This document shows, piece by piece, positions 32,772 through 44,865 of a stretch of DNA of 64,000 bases; within the stretch, counting starts at the first letter, position 1; each line of letters begins with the position of its first letter. Source of the stretch: an uncultured Sinobacteraceae bacterium (GTDB lineage: Bacteria > Pseudomonadota > Gammaproteobacteria > Nevskiales > Nevskiaceae). The stretch is from positions 1 to 64,000 of the forward strand of contig CAIJRD010000015.1 of NCBI GenBank assembly GCA_903822975.1, read 5' to 3'. The notes below the pieces were generated by a model. It made no database searches. It saw only the letters and a list, made by a program, of their open reading frames with translations, and was not told where the DNA came from. A program made the position numbers and the translations under genes.

Positions 32772-34226
32772 TCAGCCGGCGTCGATGAGCTCGCCGTACA
32801 AGTCGAGATAGCGCTGTGCTGAACGCGTCCAGGCGAAATCGCGACGCATACCGGTTACACGCAATTGGGCCGTGATCGTCGGGTCGGCCAGCAATTCCAG
32901 GCCGCGCCGCACACCGTAAGTGACGCCTCCGACATCGGCGTCGTTGAACAGCACGCCCGTGGCACTGCCGTCGGCGAGCGTTGCCGCGGTCGTGTCGACC
33001 ACGGTATCTGCCAACCCGCCGGTGCGATGCACGACCGGTAGCGTGCCGTAGCGCTGGGCATACATCTGGTTGAGTCCGCAAGGCTCGAAGCGCGAGGGCA
33101 TCAGCAGCAGGTCGGCCGCCGCAGTCAGCCGATGCGCCAGGCTCTCGTCGTGCGCGATGTGTACGGCGATGCGGCCTTCAGGCGCGTTGTAGGCCAGGCT
33201 GCGAAACGCGTTCTGCAATTGCGCATCGCCCGCCGCCAGAATCGCGTACTGCGCCGGCAGCGCGAGCAGCGCCTCGCGCGCATTGAGAATCAGGTCCGCG
33301 CCTTTTTGTTCGGCGAGTCGACCGATGAACGCGACCAGCGGAATGTCGGCGTCCACCTCCAGCGCCAGCGCCTGCTGCAGCGCTTCCTTGTTGGCGCGCT
33401 TGCCGGCGGTGACACTGGCGTCGTCGTAGTTGAACGGCAGCAGCTTATCGGTGGCCGGATTCCACAGCTGCTGGTCGATGCCATTCGCAATGCCGTGCAG
33501 AATGCCGGCGCGCTGCCGCAGCACGCCATCGAGTGCGCAGCCGAACGCTGCTGTCTGTATTTCCTCGGCGTAGGTCGGGCTGACCGTGGTGATCGCGTCA
33601 CTGAAGTTGAGCCCGCCCTTCATGAACGAGAAGCCGCCCCAGAACTCCAGGAAGTCCGGTTGCCACCACGCGGCCGGCAGGCCGAGTGCATCGAATTCGC
33701 GTCGACCGAACTGGCCCTGGTAGGCGAGATTGTGAATCGTGAAGACGATGCGCGGTCGTGGCGTCTGCGTGCTGAGTCGTGGCGCAGCGAGTGCCGATTG
33801 CCAATCGTGCAGATTGACGACATCCGGCTTGAAGATGCCGAGCGCACCGCTGGCAATTTGCGCAACCGCTTCGCCGAAACAACCGAAACGCCAGGCGTTG
33901 TCCTCGAATGGGTGGCCGCTCAGATCTTCGTAAGGGTTGCCCGGGCGATCGAACAGCGCCGGAATGTCGACCAGCAGGACCGGCAGACCTTGGTTGCCGG
34001 ACACCAGTTCGCCGCCGAGTACGTTACAGGTCGTGCCGCGCAACTGTAGCGTTCCGAGGATTGTCGTCGGTCCTAATTTTTGCTGCACGCCGCGATACGC
34101 GGGCAAGATCACACGGGCATCGGCACCCAATTTGCGTTGTGCGAATGGCAAAGCACCGAGCACGTCGCCCAGGCCACCGGTTTTGGCCAGCGGGAAACAT
34201 TCGGCGGCGGCGTGCAGAATCTTCAT
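32772..34226 (-). CDS. glgA: Glycogen synthase (ADP-glucose), GT5
   Basis: Transfers glucose from ADP-glucose to alpha-1,4-glucan; 484 residues, normal for bacterial GlgA. The N-terminal ECFPLAKTGGLGDVLGALP holds the ADP-glucose-binding KTGGL motif. Others are VNLHDWQSALA, FTIHNLAYQGQF, HGIANGIDQQLWNP, FIGRLAEQKGADLI and the C-terminal MPSRFEPCGLNQMYAQRYGTLPVV. The ATG at 34226 has no strong ribosome-binding site. It is divergent from glgC, whose product supplies its substrate. In some bacteria GlgA makes maltose 1-phosphate as well as elongating glucan; that would feed GlgE here, but this is inference. Confidence 0.95.
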   Translation of the reverse strand: MKILHAAAECFPLAKTGGLGDVLGALPFAQRKLGADARVILPAYRGVQQKLGPTTILGTLQLRGTTCNVLGGELVSGNQGLPVLLVDIPALFDRPGNPYEDLSGHPFEDNAWRFGCFGEAVAQIASGALGIFKPDVVNLHDWQSALAAPRLSTQTPRPRIVFTIHNLAYQGQFGRREFDALGLPAAWWQPDFLEFWGGFSFMKGGLNFSDAITTVSPTYAEEIQTAAFGCALDGVLRQRAGILHGIANGIDQQLWNPATDKLLPFNYDDASVTAGKRANKEALQQALALEVDADIPLVAFIGRLAEQKGADLILNAREALLALPAQYAILAAGDAQLQNAFRSLAYNAPEGRIAVHIAHDESLAHRLTAAADLLLMPSRFEPCGLNQMYAQRYGTLPVVHRTGGLADTVVDTTAATLADGSATGVLFNDADVGGVTYGVRRGLELLADPTITAQLRVTGMRRDFAWTRSAQRYLDLYGELIDAG

Positions 34227-34472
34227 GCGGTATGCAGGTTGGATACGAATAACATCATCTTAGGGGAGGAAACTTTTGCATAGTCCGCGGTCGAAGCCTG
34301 CGAGTAGCAATTGCTTGCGCAGATCCGCAAGCCTTCACCCCATCGCTGATTGGACCGGCCATCGTGCCGCGCGCAGACTGCGCAATCATAACGGTGCGCG
34401 CGACGGGAGCCTTTACCGATGAACGCAAAATCCAGCCCGACCCGCTCGGCAAGTCACGACGAGGAGACCCGC
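34227..34472. promoter_or_regulatory. Divergent glgA-glgC control region
   Basis: A gap of about 190-250 bases that must carry promoters for both arms of the glycogen/trehalose island. It contains an inverted repeat GCTTGCG-N6-CGCAAGC at 34313-34332, a possible operator. No convincing -10/-35 pair was identified by eye. Confidence 0.45.
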
Positions 34473-35729
34473 ATGAGCGGCACCCGCGACACGCGCTTCG
34501 TCAGTCGCCTGACCCGCGAAACCTTGGCGCTGGTGATGGCCGGCGGTCGCGGTTCGCGTCTGATGCAGCTGACTTCCACGCGTGCGAAACCTGCGGTGCC
34601 GTTCGGCGGCAAATTCCGCATCATCGATTTCACGTTGTCGAACTGCATCAACAGCGGAATCCGCCGCGTCGGCGTCCTCACGCAGTACAAAAGCCATTCG
34701 CTGATTCGCCACCTGCAGCAAGGCTGGGGATTCATGCGCGGCCAGTTCGGCGAGTTCGTCGAACTGTTGCCGGCGGAGCAGCGCACCGAAATCGCGTCGT
34801 GGTACGCCGGCACGGCCGATGCGGTTTTTCAGAACATCGAATTCATCCGTCAGCATCAGCCGGCCCAGGTGCTGATCCTCGCGGGTGATCACATCTACAA
34901 GATGGACTACGGCCGCATGCTCGCGCACCACGCGCGAACCGGCGCCAAGGTCACGGTCGGTTGCCTGGAAGTGCCGCTCGACGAAGCGCGCAGCTTCGGC
35001 GTGATGGAGATGAACGAAGACACCCGCATCGTCCGCTTCGATGAAAAGCCTTCGCAGCCGCGACCGATGCCGGGCAAGCCGGATGTGGCACTCGCGAGCA
35101 TGGGCATCTACGTGTTCGATGCGCTGTTCCTGCTCGACTGGTTGACGCGCGACGCGGGTGTCAGCGAATCCAGCCACGACTTCGGCAAGGATGTGGTGCC
35201 CGCCGCGATTCTCGGCGGCGAAGTCTATGCGTACCCGTTCACCGAACTCGACAATCCGCAAAAGCAGGGCTACTGGCGCGACGTCGGAACGGTGGACGCC
35301 TACTGGAAAGCCAATCTCGAATTGATCGGCGTGGTGCCGGAGCTGAATCTGTACGATCAGGACTGGCCGATCTGGACGCACCAGGAGCAAGTGCCGCCCG
35401 CCAAGTTCGTGTTCGACGAACCGCATCGTCGCGGTAACGCGATCGATTCGCTGGTCAGCGGTGGCTGCATCGTTTCTGGCGCGCAGGTGCGCTGCAGCGT
35501 GCTGTTCTCCAATGTGCGCGTCGAGTCCGGTAGCGTGATCGACAACTCGCTGCTGCTGCCGAACGTCAGCGTCGGTCGCGACTGCCGCATTACCAAGGCC
35601 ATCATCGACGAGGACTGCCGCATTCCAGACGGCAGCGTGATCGGCGAAGACCTGGTGCAGGATCGCAAGCTCTATCACGTCAGCGAAGGCGGCGTGACGC
35701 TGGTGACGCGCGAGATGCTGTTGAGCTAG
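34473..35729 (+). CDS. glgC: Glucose-1-phosphate adenylyltransferase
   Basis: Makes ADP-glucose from glucose 1-phosphate and ATP, the controlled step of bacterial glycogen synthesis; about 418 residues. The nucleotide-binding motif is [12 protein letters not shown], followed by [15 protein letters not shown] and [42 protein letters not shown]-like [11 protein letters not shown] and [12 protein letters not shown] are also family-typical, and the C-terminus is a left-handed beta-helix ([16 protein letters not shown]). I chose the ATG at 34473 because GAGGAGA lies at ideal spacing; the ATG at 34419, also with a GGGAGC upstream, would add 18 residues. It is the first gene of the rightward glucan/trehalose array. 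Confidence 0.95.
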   Translation: MSGTRDTRFVSRLTRETLALVMAGGRGSRLMQLTSTRAKPAVPFGGKFRIIDFTLSNCINSGIRRVGVLTQYKSHSLIRHLQQGWGFMRGQFGEFVELLPAEQRTEIASWYAGTADAVFQNIEFIRQHQPAQVLILAGDHIYKMDYGRMLAHHARTGAKVTVGCLEVPLDEARSFGVMEMNEDTRIVRFDEKPSQPRPMPGKPDVALASMGIYVFDALFLLDWLTRDAGVSESSHDFGKDVVPAAILGGEVYAYPFTELDNPQKQGYWRDVGTVDAYWKANLELIGVVPELNLYDQDWPIWTHQEQVPPAKFVFDEPHRRGNAIDSLVSGGCIVSGAQVRCSVLFSNVRVESGSVIDNSLLLPNVSVGRDCRITKAIIDEDCRIPDGSVIGEDLVQDRKLYHVSEGGVTLVTREMLLS

Positions 35730-35898
35730 CGCGGCTGTTGAACTGCGCCGCTGGGAACCATCGGGCGCCACAGGGATCAGACCTTGCAGGGCCGCAAGGT
35801 CCATCTGCGGCAACCGTAGAAACTTCGCCGCTCGTGCGCATCGCCCATCGACGGCTCGCAGCGCACCCAATCGCAATTGCTAGGGAGGCATCGGATCC

Positions 35899-38800
35899 AT
35901 GGTCGGCAGTCGCGCAGCGCGAATCTATTACCTGCATCCGCTGCTCGCGGGCACGCCACCCTGGGACGATCACCTGGATCGCTGTGCCGAGCTGGGCTTC
36001 ACCGATGTACTGATCGCGCCGCCATTCGCCAGCGGTCGCAGCCGCAATGTATTTCTGGTTGCCGACCACGACCGTTGCAACGACGCACTCGGCGGCGCCG
36101 ACGAGGCGAACCAGATGCTCGTCGCGCTCGCTGCGGCCTGCAAATCGCGGCGGCTGTCGCTGTTGCTGGATCTCAATATCGACCGGGTCGCCGCAGACGG
36201 CGTGCTGGCGCGGACGCATCCGGCCTGGTTTCGCGACGATTCGAGGCTCGCGATCGATCCGCGCCGCAGTACGCTGGAGCGCGGTGCTGCGACCTTCCGC
36301 TATGTAAACGATAGCGGATCGCCTTATACCGAGCGTGCCGAACCCGCGGCAGTCGAATGGTGGCAACAGCGCATCGGCAGCTGGATCGACGCGGGTGTTT
36401 CAGGCTTCCGCTGCATCGGGCTGCAACAGACATCACCGGAACTCTGGCAGACCTTGATCACGACGGCACGCAGGCGCGAGCCGACCACGCGCTTCCTGGC
36501 GTGGACCGCCGGCCTGCGGCCCGCGCAATTGGCAGCGCTAGAGGACTGCGGCTTCGATGCGACCTCGTCGTCGGCGGCCTGGTGGGATTATCGCGCCGGC
36601 TGGTTCAGCGACGAATGGCGGCGTCTTGCGCGCATCGCGCCACCGCTGAGTTTTCCGGAAGCGCCGTTCGATCTGCGCATTGTCAGCCATTACGGTGATG
36701 TCGCCATGCGCCAGCGCGCCGCGCGTCGCGCGCTGTGGTTCTGCGCCTCGATTGGTCAGCACTGGATGATGCCGATGGGCTTCGAGTTCGGCGCGCGCGC
36801 AAGCCTCGATGCGAGTCGCGCCAACGCCGAGGACTTCGCCGCGCTCTGCGCGCAGCCGTCGTACGATCTCAGCGCCGATATCGTCGCGGCCAATGCCTAT
36901 CTGGCCGAACAGTCGCCGGCAGCCGGCAGCTTGCTGCGCCTGTCGGCGGCAGACGCGCCGCTCGCCGTCTTCCTGCGCGCCAGCCTGTCCGATCCGCGGG
37001 CATCGACCACCGCGCAGCTGATCGTGGTCAACGCCGATCTCGAGCGTGCGCGCGGACTCGATGCGGGCGATGTATTGCCGTATGCCGGCGGCCGCCTCGG
37101 CTTGCTGTCGACTACTGCGTCGTCGGCCGTCGCCGAACTCGCCGAAGACACCGAGCCGCTGCACCTCGCGGCCGGCGAAACGCGCGTGCTGCTGGCCGAG
37201 CAAACGCCAGCGGTGCTGATGCCGAGTGCCGCGCGCGGCAAGCGTGCCGTTGAGGCAGCACTCCGCGCACCGCGCATCGCCATCGAAAATCTCAATCCCA
37301 GTGTCGATGGGGGTCGGTTTGCATTGCGCCGCATCGCCGGCGAGACCATCGAAGTCGACGTGGACGTCTTCACCGACGGCCACGAAACGATTGCGGCGGC
37401 GCTGCTCTGGCGCCCCTGCGATCAGCGCGACTGGCACGAGGTGCCGTTGCAAGCGCTCGGCAACGATCGCTGGTGTGCGCGCTTCACGCCGACGCGTATC
37501 GGCCGTCACGAATTCACCGTGCTCGCCTGGGACGACCCGTTTGCCTCACTGCAATCCGGTCTTTCGAAGAAGCATCTGGCCGGTATTGATGTCACGCTGG
37601 AACTCGAAGAAGGTCGGCTGTTGTTGCAGCGGATTGCCGAGGCAAGCAGCACTGAAGGCGATGAGGGCGTCGGCGCCATTGCGCGCAAGCTCGCCAAGGC
37701 GAAGGCGCCTGAACGCCTGGAAATACTGCTATCGACCGCCACGGCTGCCGCAGTCGCAGCAGCGCGTTACCGGCCGTTTTCGGTGCAGCAGGAGCCGGCG
37801 ATCGCGTTGGAAGTTGAGCGTACCGCCGCGCGGTTTGCGAGCTGGTACGAACTGTTCCCGCGTTCTCAGACCGACGATGCGCAGCGGCACGGCGGTTTCG
37901 TCGATGTGATCGAGCGTCTGCCCGCAATCCGCGAAATGGGCTTCGACGTGCTGTACTTTCCGCCGATCCATCCGATCGGCAAGACCCATCGAAAGGGTCC
38001 CAACAATACCTTGACCGCCGGCCCCGACGATCCCGGCAGTCCGTATGCGATCGGCAGCCCCGAGGGCGGTCACGATGCGATTCACCCCGCACTCGGTACG
38101 CGCGAAGATTTCCGTGCATTGGTTGCCGCCGCGCGCGTGCAGGGCATCGAGCTGGCGCTCGACTTTGCGATTCAGTGTTCGCCGGATCACCCCTGGCTGG
38201 AGCAGCATCCCGGCTGGTTCTCGTGGCGACCCGATGGCTCTATGAAGTACGCCGAGAACCCGCCGAAAAAATATCAGGACATCGTCAACGTCGATTTCTA
38301 CGCCGACGATGCGAAACCGGATTTGTGGATCGCGCTGCGCGACATCGTGCTCGGCTGGGTCGCCGAAGGCGTCAAGATTTTTCGTGTCGACAATCCGCAT
38401 ACCAAGCCGCTGCCATTTTGGGAATGGTTGATCGCCGACGTGCGCGGCCGTTACCCGGACGTGATGTTCCTGGCAGAAGCCTTCACGCGGCCGGCGATGA
38501 TGTATCGACTCGGCAAGATCGGCTTTTCGCAGAGCTACACCTATTTCACCTGGCGCAATACCAAGCAGGAACTCGGCGAATACCTGACCGAACTCAACAC
38601 GCCGCCGGTTGCCGAGTTCTACCGTCCGCATTTCTTCGTCAACACGCCAGATATCAATCCGGTGTTCCTGCAGAGCGCGGGGCGTGCAGGGTTCCTGATC
38701 CGCGCTGCTCTGGCGACGATGGGGTCGGGCCTTTGGGGCATGTACTCCGGCTTCGAACGCTGCGATGCCACGCCGCTGCCGGGCAAGGAGGAATATCTCG

Positions 38801-39222
38801 ACTCCGAAAAATTCGAGATTCGCCCGCAGACGCTCGAACATTTCAAGCCGGCGCCACACAACATCATCGGCGAGATCGCGCAGCTCAATCGAATCCGTCG
38901 CGAGAATCCGGCGCTGCAAACGCATCTCGGCTTTCAGCTGTACAACGCCTGGAACGATCGCATTCTGTATTTCGGCAAGCGCACGGCCGATCTGCGCAAT
39001 TTTGTCCTGGTCGCGGTCAGTCTCGATCCGCACAACGCGCAGGAAGCGCATTTCGAGTTGCCGCTGTGGGAACTCGGCCTGCCCGACGATGCCTCTATCG
39101 AGGGCGAAGATTTGATGAACGGCCACCGCTGGTGGTGGCACGGTAAAACCCAATTCATGCGTATAGAGCCGTGGAGTCTGCCTTTCGGCATCTGGCGGCT
39201 GCGCGTACCGCAACAAGGATGA
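35899..39222 (+). CDS. glgE: GlgE maltosyltransferase with N-terminal pseudo-amylase domain
   Basis: Alpha-1,4-glucan:maltose-1-phosphate maltosyltransferase, which extends glucan with maltose from maltose 1-phosphate. The ATG at 35899 follows GGGAGG. The GlgE part runs from about residue 455: an N domain (APRIAIENLNPSVDGGRF), then the GH13 barrel with DVLYFPPIHPIGKTHRKGPNN, nucleophile Asp831 in KIFRVDNPHTKPLPFWEW, acid/base Glu860 in FLAEAFTRP and FVNTPDINP. Residues of about 1-430 are an additional GH13-like domain. Its region II reads GVSGFRCIG, with Ile173 where the nucleophile Asp would be, so it is probably catalytically dead. Actinobacterial GlgE lacks this domain; longer proteobacterial forms exist. 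The treS-mak gene follows after 7 bases. Confidence 0.93.
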   Translation: MVGSRAARIYYLHPLLAGTPPWDDHLDRCAELGFTDVLIAPPFASGRSRNVFLVADHDRCNDALGGADEANQMLVALAAACKSRRLSLLLDLNIDRVAADGVLARTHPAWFRDDSRLAIDPRRSTLERGAATFRYVNDSGSPYTERAEPAAVEWWQQRIGSWIDAGVSGFRCIGLQQTSPELWQTLITTARRREPTTRFLAWTAGLRPAQLAALEDCGFDATSSSAAWWDYRAGWFSDEWRRLARIAPPLSFPEAPFDLRIVSHYGDVAMRQRAARRALWFCASIGQHWMMPMGFEFGARASLDASRANAEDFAALCAQPSYDLSADIVAANAYLAEQSPAAGSLLRLSAADAPLAVFLRASLSDPRASTTAQLIVVNADLERARGLDAGDVLPYAGGRLGLLSTTASSAVAELAEDTEPLHLAAGETRVLLAEQTPAVLMPSAARGKRAVEAALRAPRIAIENLNPSVDGGRFALRRIAGETIEVDVDVFTDGHETIAAALLWRPCDQRDWHEVPLQALGNDRWCARFTPTRIGRHEFTVLAWDDPFASLQSGLSKKHLAGIDVTLELEEGRLLLQRIAEASSTEGDEGVGAIARKLAKAKAPERLEILLSTATAAAVAAARYRPFSVQQEPAIALEVERTAARFASWYELFPRSQTDDAQRHGGFVDVIERLPAIREMGFDVLYFPPIHPIGKTHRKGPNNTLTAGPDDPGSPYAIGSPEGGHDAIHPALGTREDFRALVAAARVQGIELALDFAIQCSPDHPWLEQHPGWFSWRPDGSMKYAENPPKKYQDIVNVDFYADDAKPDLWIALRDIVLGWVAEGVKIFRVDNPHTKPLPFWEWLIADVRGRYPDVMFLAEAFTRPAMMYRLGKIGFSQSYTYFTWRNTKQELGEYLTELNTPPVAEFYRPHFFVNTPDINPVFLQSAGRAGFLIRAALATMGSGLWGMYSGFERCDATPLPGKEEYLDSEKFEIRPQTLEHFKPAPHNIIGEIAQLNRIRRENPALQTHLGFQLYNAWNDRILYFGKRTADLRNFVLVAVSLDPHNAQEAHFELPLWELGLPDDASIEGEDLMNGHRWWWHGKTQFMRIEPWSLPFGIWRLRVPQQG

Positions 39223-39229
39223 ACCTCGC

Positions 39230-42200
39230 ATGATCATGGAAGCAACGCAGACCGCGCGCGGCAAGAAGCGCACACCTAAGGCAAAGCCGCAGGAAACCTT
39301 TATCAACGACCCGCTCTGGTACAAGGACGCGGTGATCTACCAGGTGCATGTGAAGTCGTACTTCGATGCCAACAACGACGGCATCGGCGATTTCGAAGGC
39401 CTGATCGAGAAGCTCGACTACATCGCCGGCCTCGGCGTCAACACGATCTGGCTGCTGCCGTTCTATCCGAGTCCGCGGCGTGACGATGGCTACGACATCG
39501 CGCGCTACGAAGGTGTGCACGAAGACTACGGCACCATGGCCGATGCCAAGCGCTTCATCCGCGAAGCGCACGCGCGCGGCTTGCGCGTGATTACCGAGCT
39601 GGTGATCAATCACACCTCCGATCAGCACCCTTGGTTCCAGCGTGCGCGGCAGGCCAAGCCCGGCAGCAAGTGGCGCGATTTCTATGTCTGGTCAGATAAC
39701 GATCAGAAATACTCCGGCACGCGCATCATCTTTCTCGATACCGAGAAATCCAACTGGACCTGGGACCCGGTCGCCAATGCCTACTTCTGGCATCGCTTCT
39801 ATTCGCATCAGCCGGATCTCAACTTCGACAACCCGCAGGTGCTGGAAGCGGTTCTGAGCGTGATGCGCTTCTGGCTCGATCTCGGCGTCGATGGCCTGCG
39901 TCTCGATGCGGTGCCGTACCTGATCGAACGCGACGGTACCAGCAACGAGAACCTGCCGGAGACGCACGCGCTGCTGAAGAAATTCCGCGCGGTGATCGAT
40001 CAGCATTACCCGGATCGCATGCTGCTGGCCGAGGCCAACATGTGGCCGGAAGATGTGCAGCAGTATTTCGGCGACGTCAACGACAAGGGCGAAGCCGACG
40101 AATGCCATATGGCGTTCCACTTCCCCTTGATGCCGCGCATGTACATGGCGCTGGCACAGGAAGATCGTTTTCCGATCACCGATATTCTGCGGCAGACGCC
40201 GGACATTCCGTCGAACTGCCAGTGGGCGATTTTCCTGCGCAACCACGATGAGCTGACGCTCGAAATGGTCACCGATCGCGAGCGCGACTATTTGTGGAAT
40301 TACTACGCCTCCGACAAGCGCGCGCGCATCAACCTCGGTATTCGCCGTCGCCTGGCGCCGCTGCTGGAACGCGACCGCCGCCGCGTCGAACTGTTGAACT
40401 CGCTGCTGTTGTCGATGCCCGGTACACCAGTGCTGTACTACGGCGACGAAATCGGCATGGGCGACAACATCCATCTCGGTGATCGCGACGGTGTGCGCAC
40501 GCCGATGCAGTGGTCGATCGATCGCAATGGCGGCTTCTCACGTGCCGATACTTCGAGTCTGGTGCTGCCGCCGATTCAGGATCCGCTCTATGGCTACTTG
40601 TCGGTCAACGTCGAAACGCAGGCGCGCGATCCGCACAGCCTGCTGAACTGGACGCGCCGCATGCTGGCGATCCGCAAGCAGCAGAAAGCATTCGGCCGCG
40701 GCACTTTGAAGATTCTCTATCCGAGCAATCGCCGCATCCTCGCCTACCTGCGCGAATTCACCAACGACAAGGGCGAGAGCGAAACCATTCTGTGCATCGC
40801 CAATGTGTCGCGCGCCGCACAGGCAGTCGAACTCGATCTGGTGCAGTTCGCCGGACGCGTACCGGTGGAAATGCTCGGCGGCACGGCGTTTCCGCCGATC
40901 GGCCAGCTACCGTACTTGCTCACGGTGCAGCCGTATGGCTTTTACTGGTTCGTGCTCGCGGTGCAGGCGCAGCTGCCGGCCTGGCATTCGCCGGCACCGG
41001 AGCCGATGCCGGAGTTCGCCACGTTCGTGCTGCGTCACGGTGTGGATGATCTGATGCGCGTGCCGGTGCGCACCGTGCTCGAAAAAGAAGTTTTGCCGAC
41101 CTACCTGAGCAAGCGTCGCTGGTTCGGCTCGAAGGACGAAAAGATTCTCGACGTGCGCATCGCCTGCGCCACCTCGCTGTCGTCGGCCAATGCCACGCGG
41201 CCGATGTTGCTGGCCGAAATCGAAGTGCGCAACGCCAAGGCGACCGAGCGCTATCTGTTGCCGCTCGGCTTCATTCCGGAAGACGAAGCGACGACGGTGT
41301 CGGCGTTGCCACAGCAGTTGGCACTTGCGCGCGTGCGCCAGGGTCGCCTGGTCGGTTATCTGACCGATGCGTTCACGCTGGAACCGTTTGCGCGCTGCCT
41401 GATTCATCACCTGCGCAATGCCGACGTGTTGCCGGCCGGCGGCGGTGAAGGCGAGCTGCGCTTCCTGCCGACTTCGCGCATGCACGAACTGCCTTCGCTG
41501 GCGGAGGCCGGTGTGCGCTGGTTGTCGGCCGAGCAGTCCAACAGTTCGCTGGTGGTCGGTGATGCGGCCATCATCAAAGTGATTCGCCGCGTCTCCGCCG
41601 GCATTCATCCGGAAGCCGAGATGGGGCGCTACCTGACCGAACGCGGCTACGCCAATGCCGCGGCAATGCTCGGCGAGCTGACGCGCGTCGAGCCCGACGG
41701 CAGCGTACATGTGCTCGCAGTCGTGCAGGCTTTCAAGCACAACCAGGGCGATGCCTGGGTTTGGACGCTGAATACGCTGGAACGCGCGATTCGCGACGCA
41801 ACCACCGCGGGTGCTTCCGAAATCGAAAACGAACAGGACGCGTTCGCCGAACTCGAAGTGTTCGCGCGCCTGCTCGGAAGCCGGCTCGGCGAACTGCACG
41901 CGGTGCTGGCGCAGCCGAGCGACGACGCAGCCTTCGCACCCGAAGCCGCGAACAAGGCCGACGTCGCAACTTGGGCAGAAGCCGTATCCGCCAAGCTGGG
42001 TGAAGCACTCGATATCCTCGCCGCGCGCAGCGAATGGCCACAGCCGAGCGATCAGGTGCAGGCCAGCTACTTGTTGAAGCATCGCGCCGCCTTGCTCAAG
42101 GCGGTGAAGACGCTCGCGCAGCGCGGCATCGGCTCGCTGCGCACGCGCATCCACGGCGATTTTCATCTGGGCCAGGTGCTGGTGGCGCAGGGCGATGTGT

Positions 42201-42641
42201 TCATCATCGACTTCGAAGGCGAGCCGGCGCGTCCGCTGGCCGAGCGTCGCGCGAAAACCAGCCCGCTCAAAGACGTCGCGGGCCAGCTGCGCTCGTTCGA
42301 CTATGCCGCGGCGATGGCCTTGAATTCCGCAGCGAACGCGAGCGGCACCGGTGCTGCCGACAACGAGTCCGAGCGTCGGCGTATCGCCTTGACCACGCGC
42401 TTCCGCGAGCAATCGGAAGCCGTGTTCCTCGAAGCGTATCGCGCGGCCACGCGCGATATCGGCCACGCCTGGAGTGATGATGGCGCCGAGGCGGCGCTAA
42501 TCGATCTGTTCACGCTCGAGAAGGCCGCATACGAAGTGCGCTACGAAGCGGCCAATCGACCGACCTGGGTCGGCGTGCCGCTGCGCGGCCTGGCAACGAT
42601 CGCCGAACACCTGTTGAAGACCTCGGTCATGGATCCCCGTA

Positions 42642-42652
<11 letters not shown>
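39230..42652 (+). CDS. treS: Trehalose synthase-maltokinase fusion
   Basis: A bifunctional 1140-residue protein. Residues of about 20-570 are TreS, a GH13 mutase interconverting maltose and trehalose: [17 protein letters not shown], nucleophile Asp226 in [13 protein letters not shown], acid/base Glu268 in [11 protein letters not shown], and [12 protein letters not shown]. Residues of about 600-1140 are maltokinase (Mak/Pep2), which phosphorylates maltose to maltose 1-phosphate with [17 protein letters not shown], the catalytic loop [11 protein letters not shown] (Asp977) and FIIDFEGEP. The fusion channels trehalose into maltose 1-phosphate for GlgE, encoded 7 bases upstream. The ATG at 39230 has AAGGA upstream; a second ATG is at 39236. 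The 3' end overlaps the glgB start by 11 bases. Confidence 0.96.
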
Positions 42653-44858
<2,206 letters not shown>

Positions 44859-44865
44859 GCGCCGC

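Noticed and set aside
34413-35876. 487-aa minus-strand ORF opposite glgC
   Set aside because: Shadow frame of glgC; no recognisable domain.
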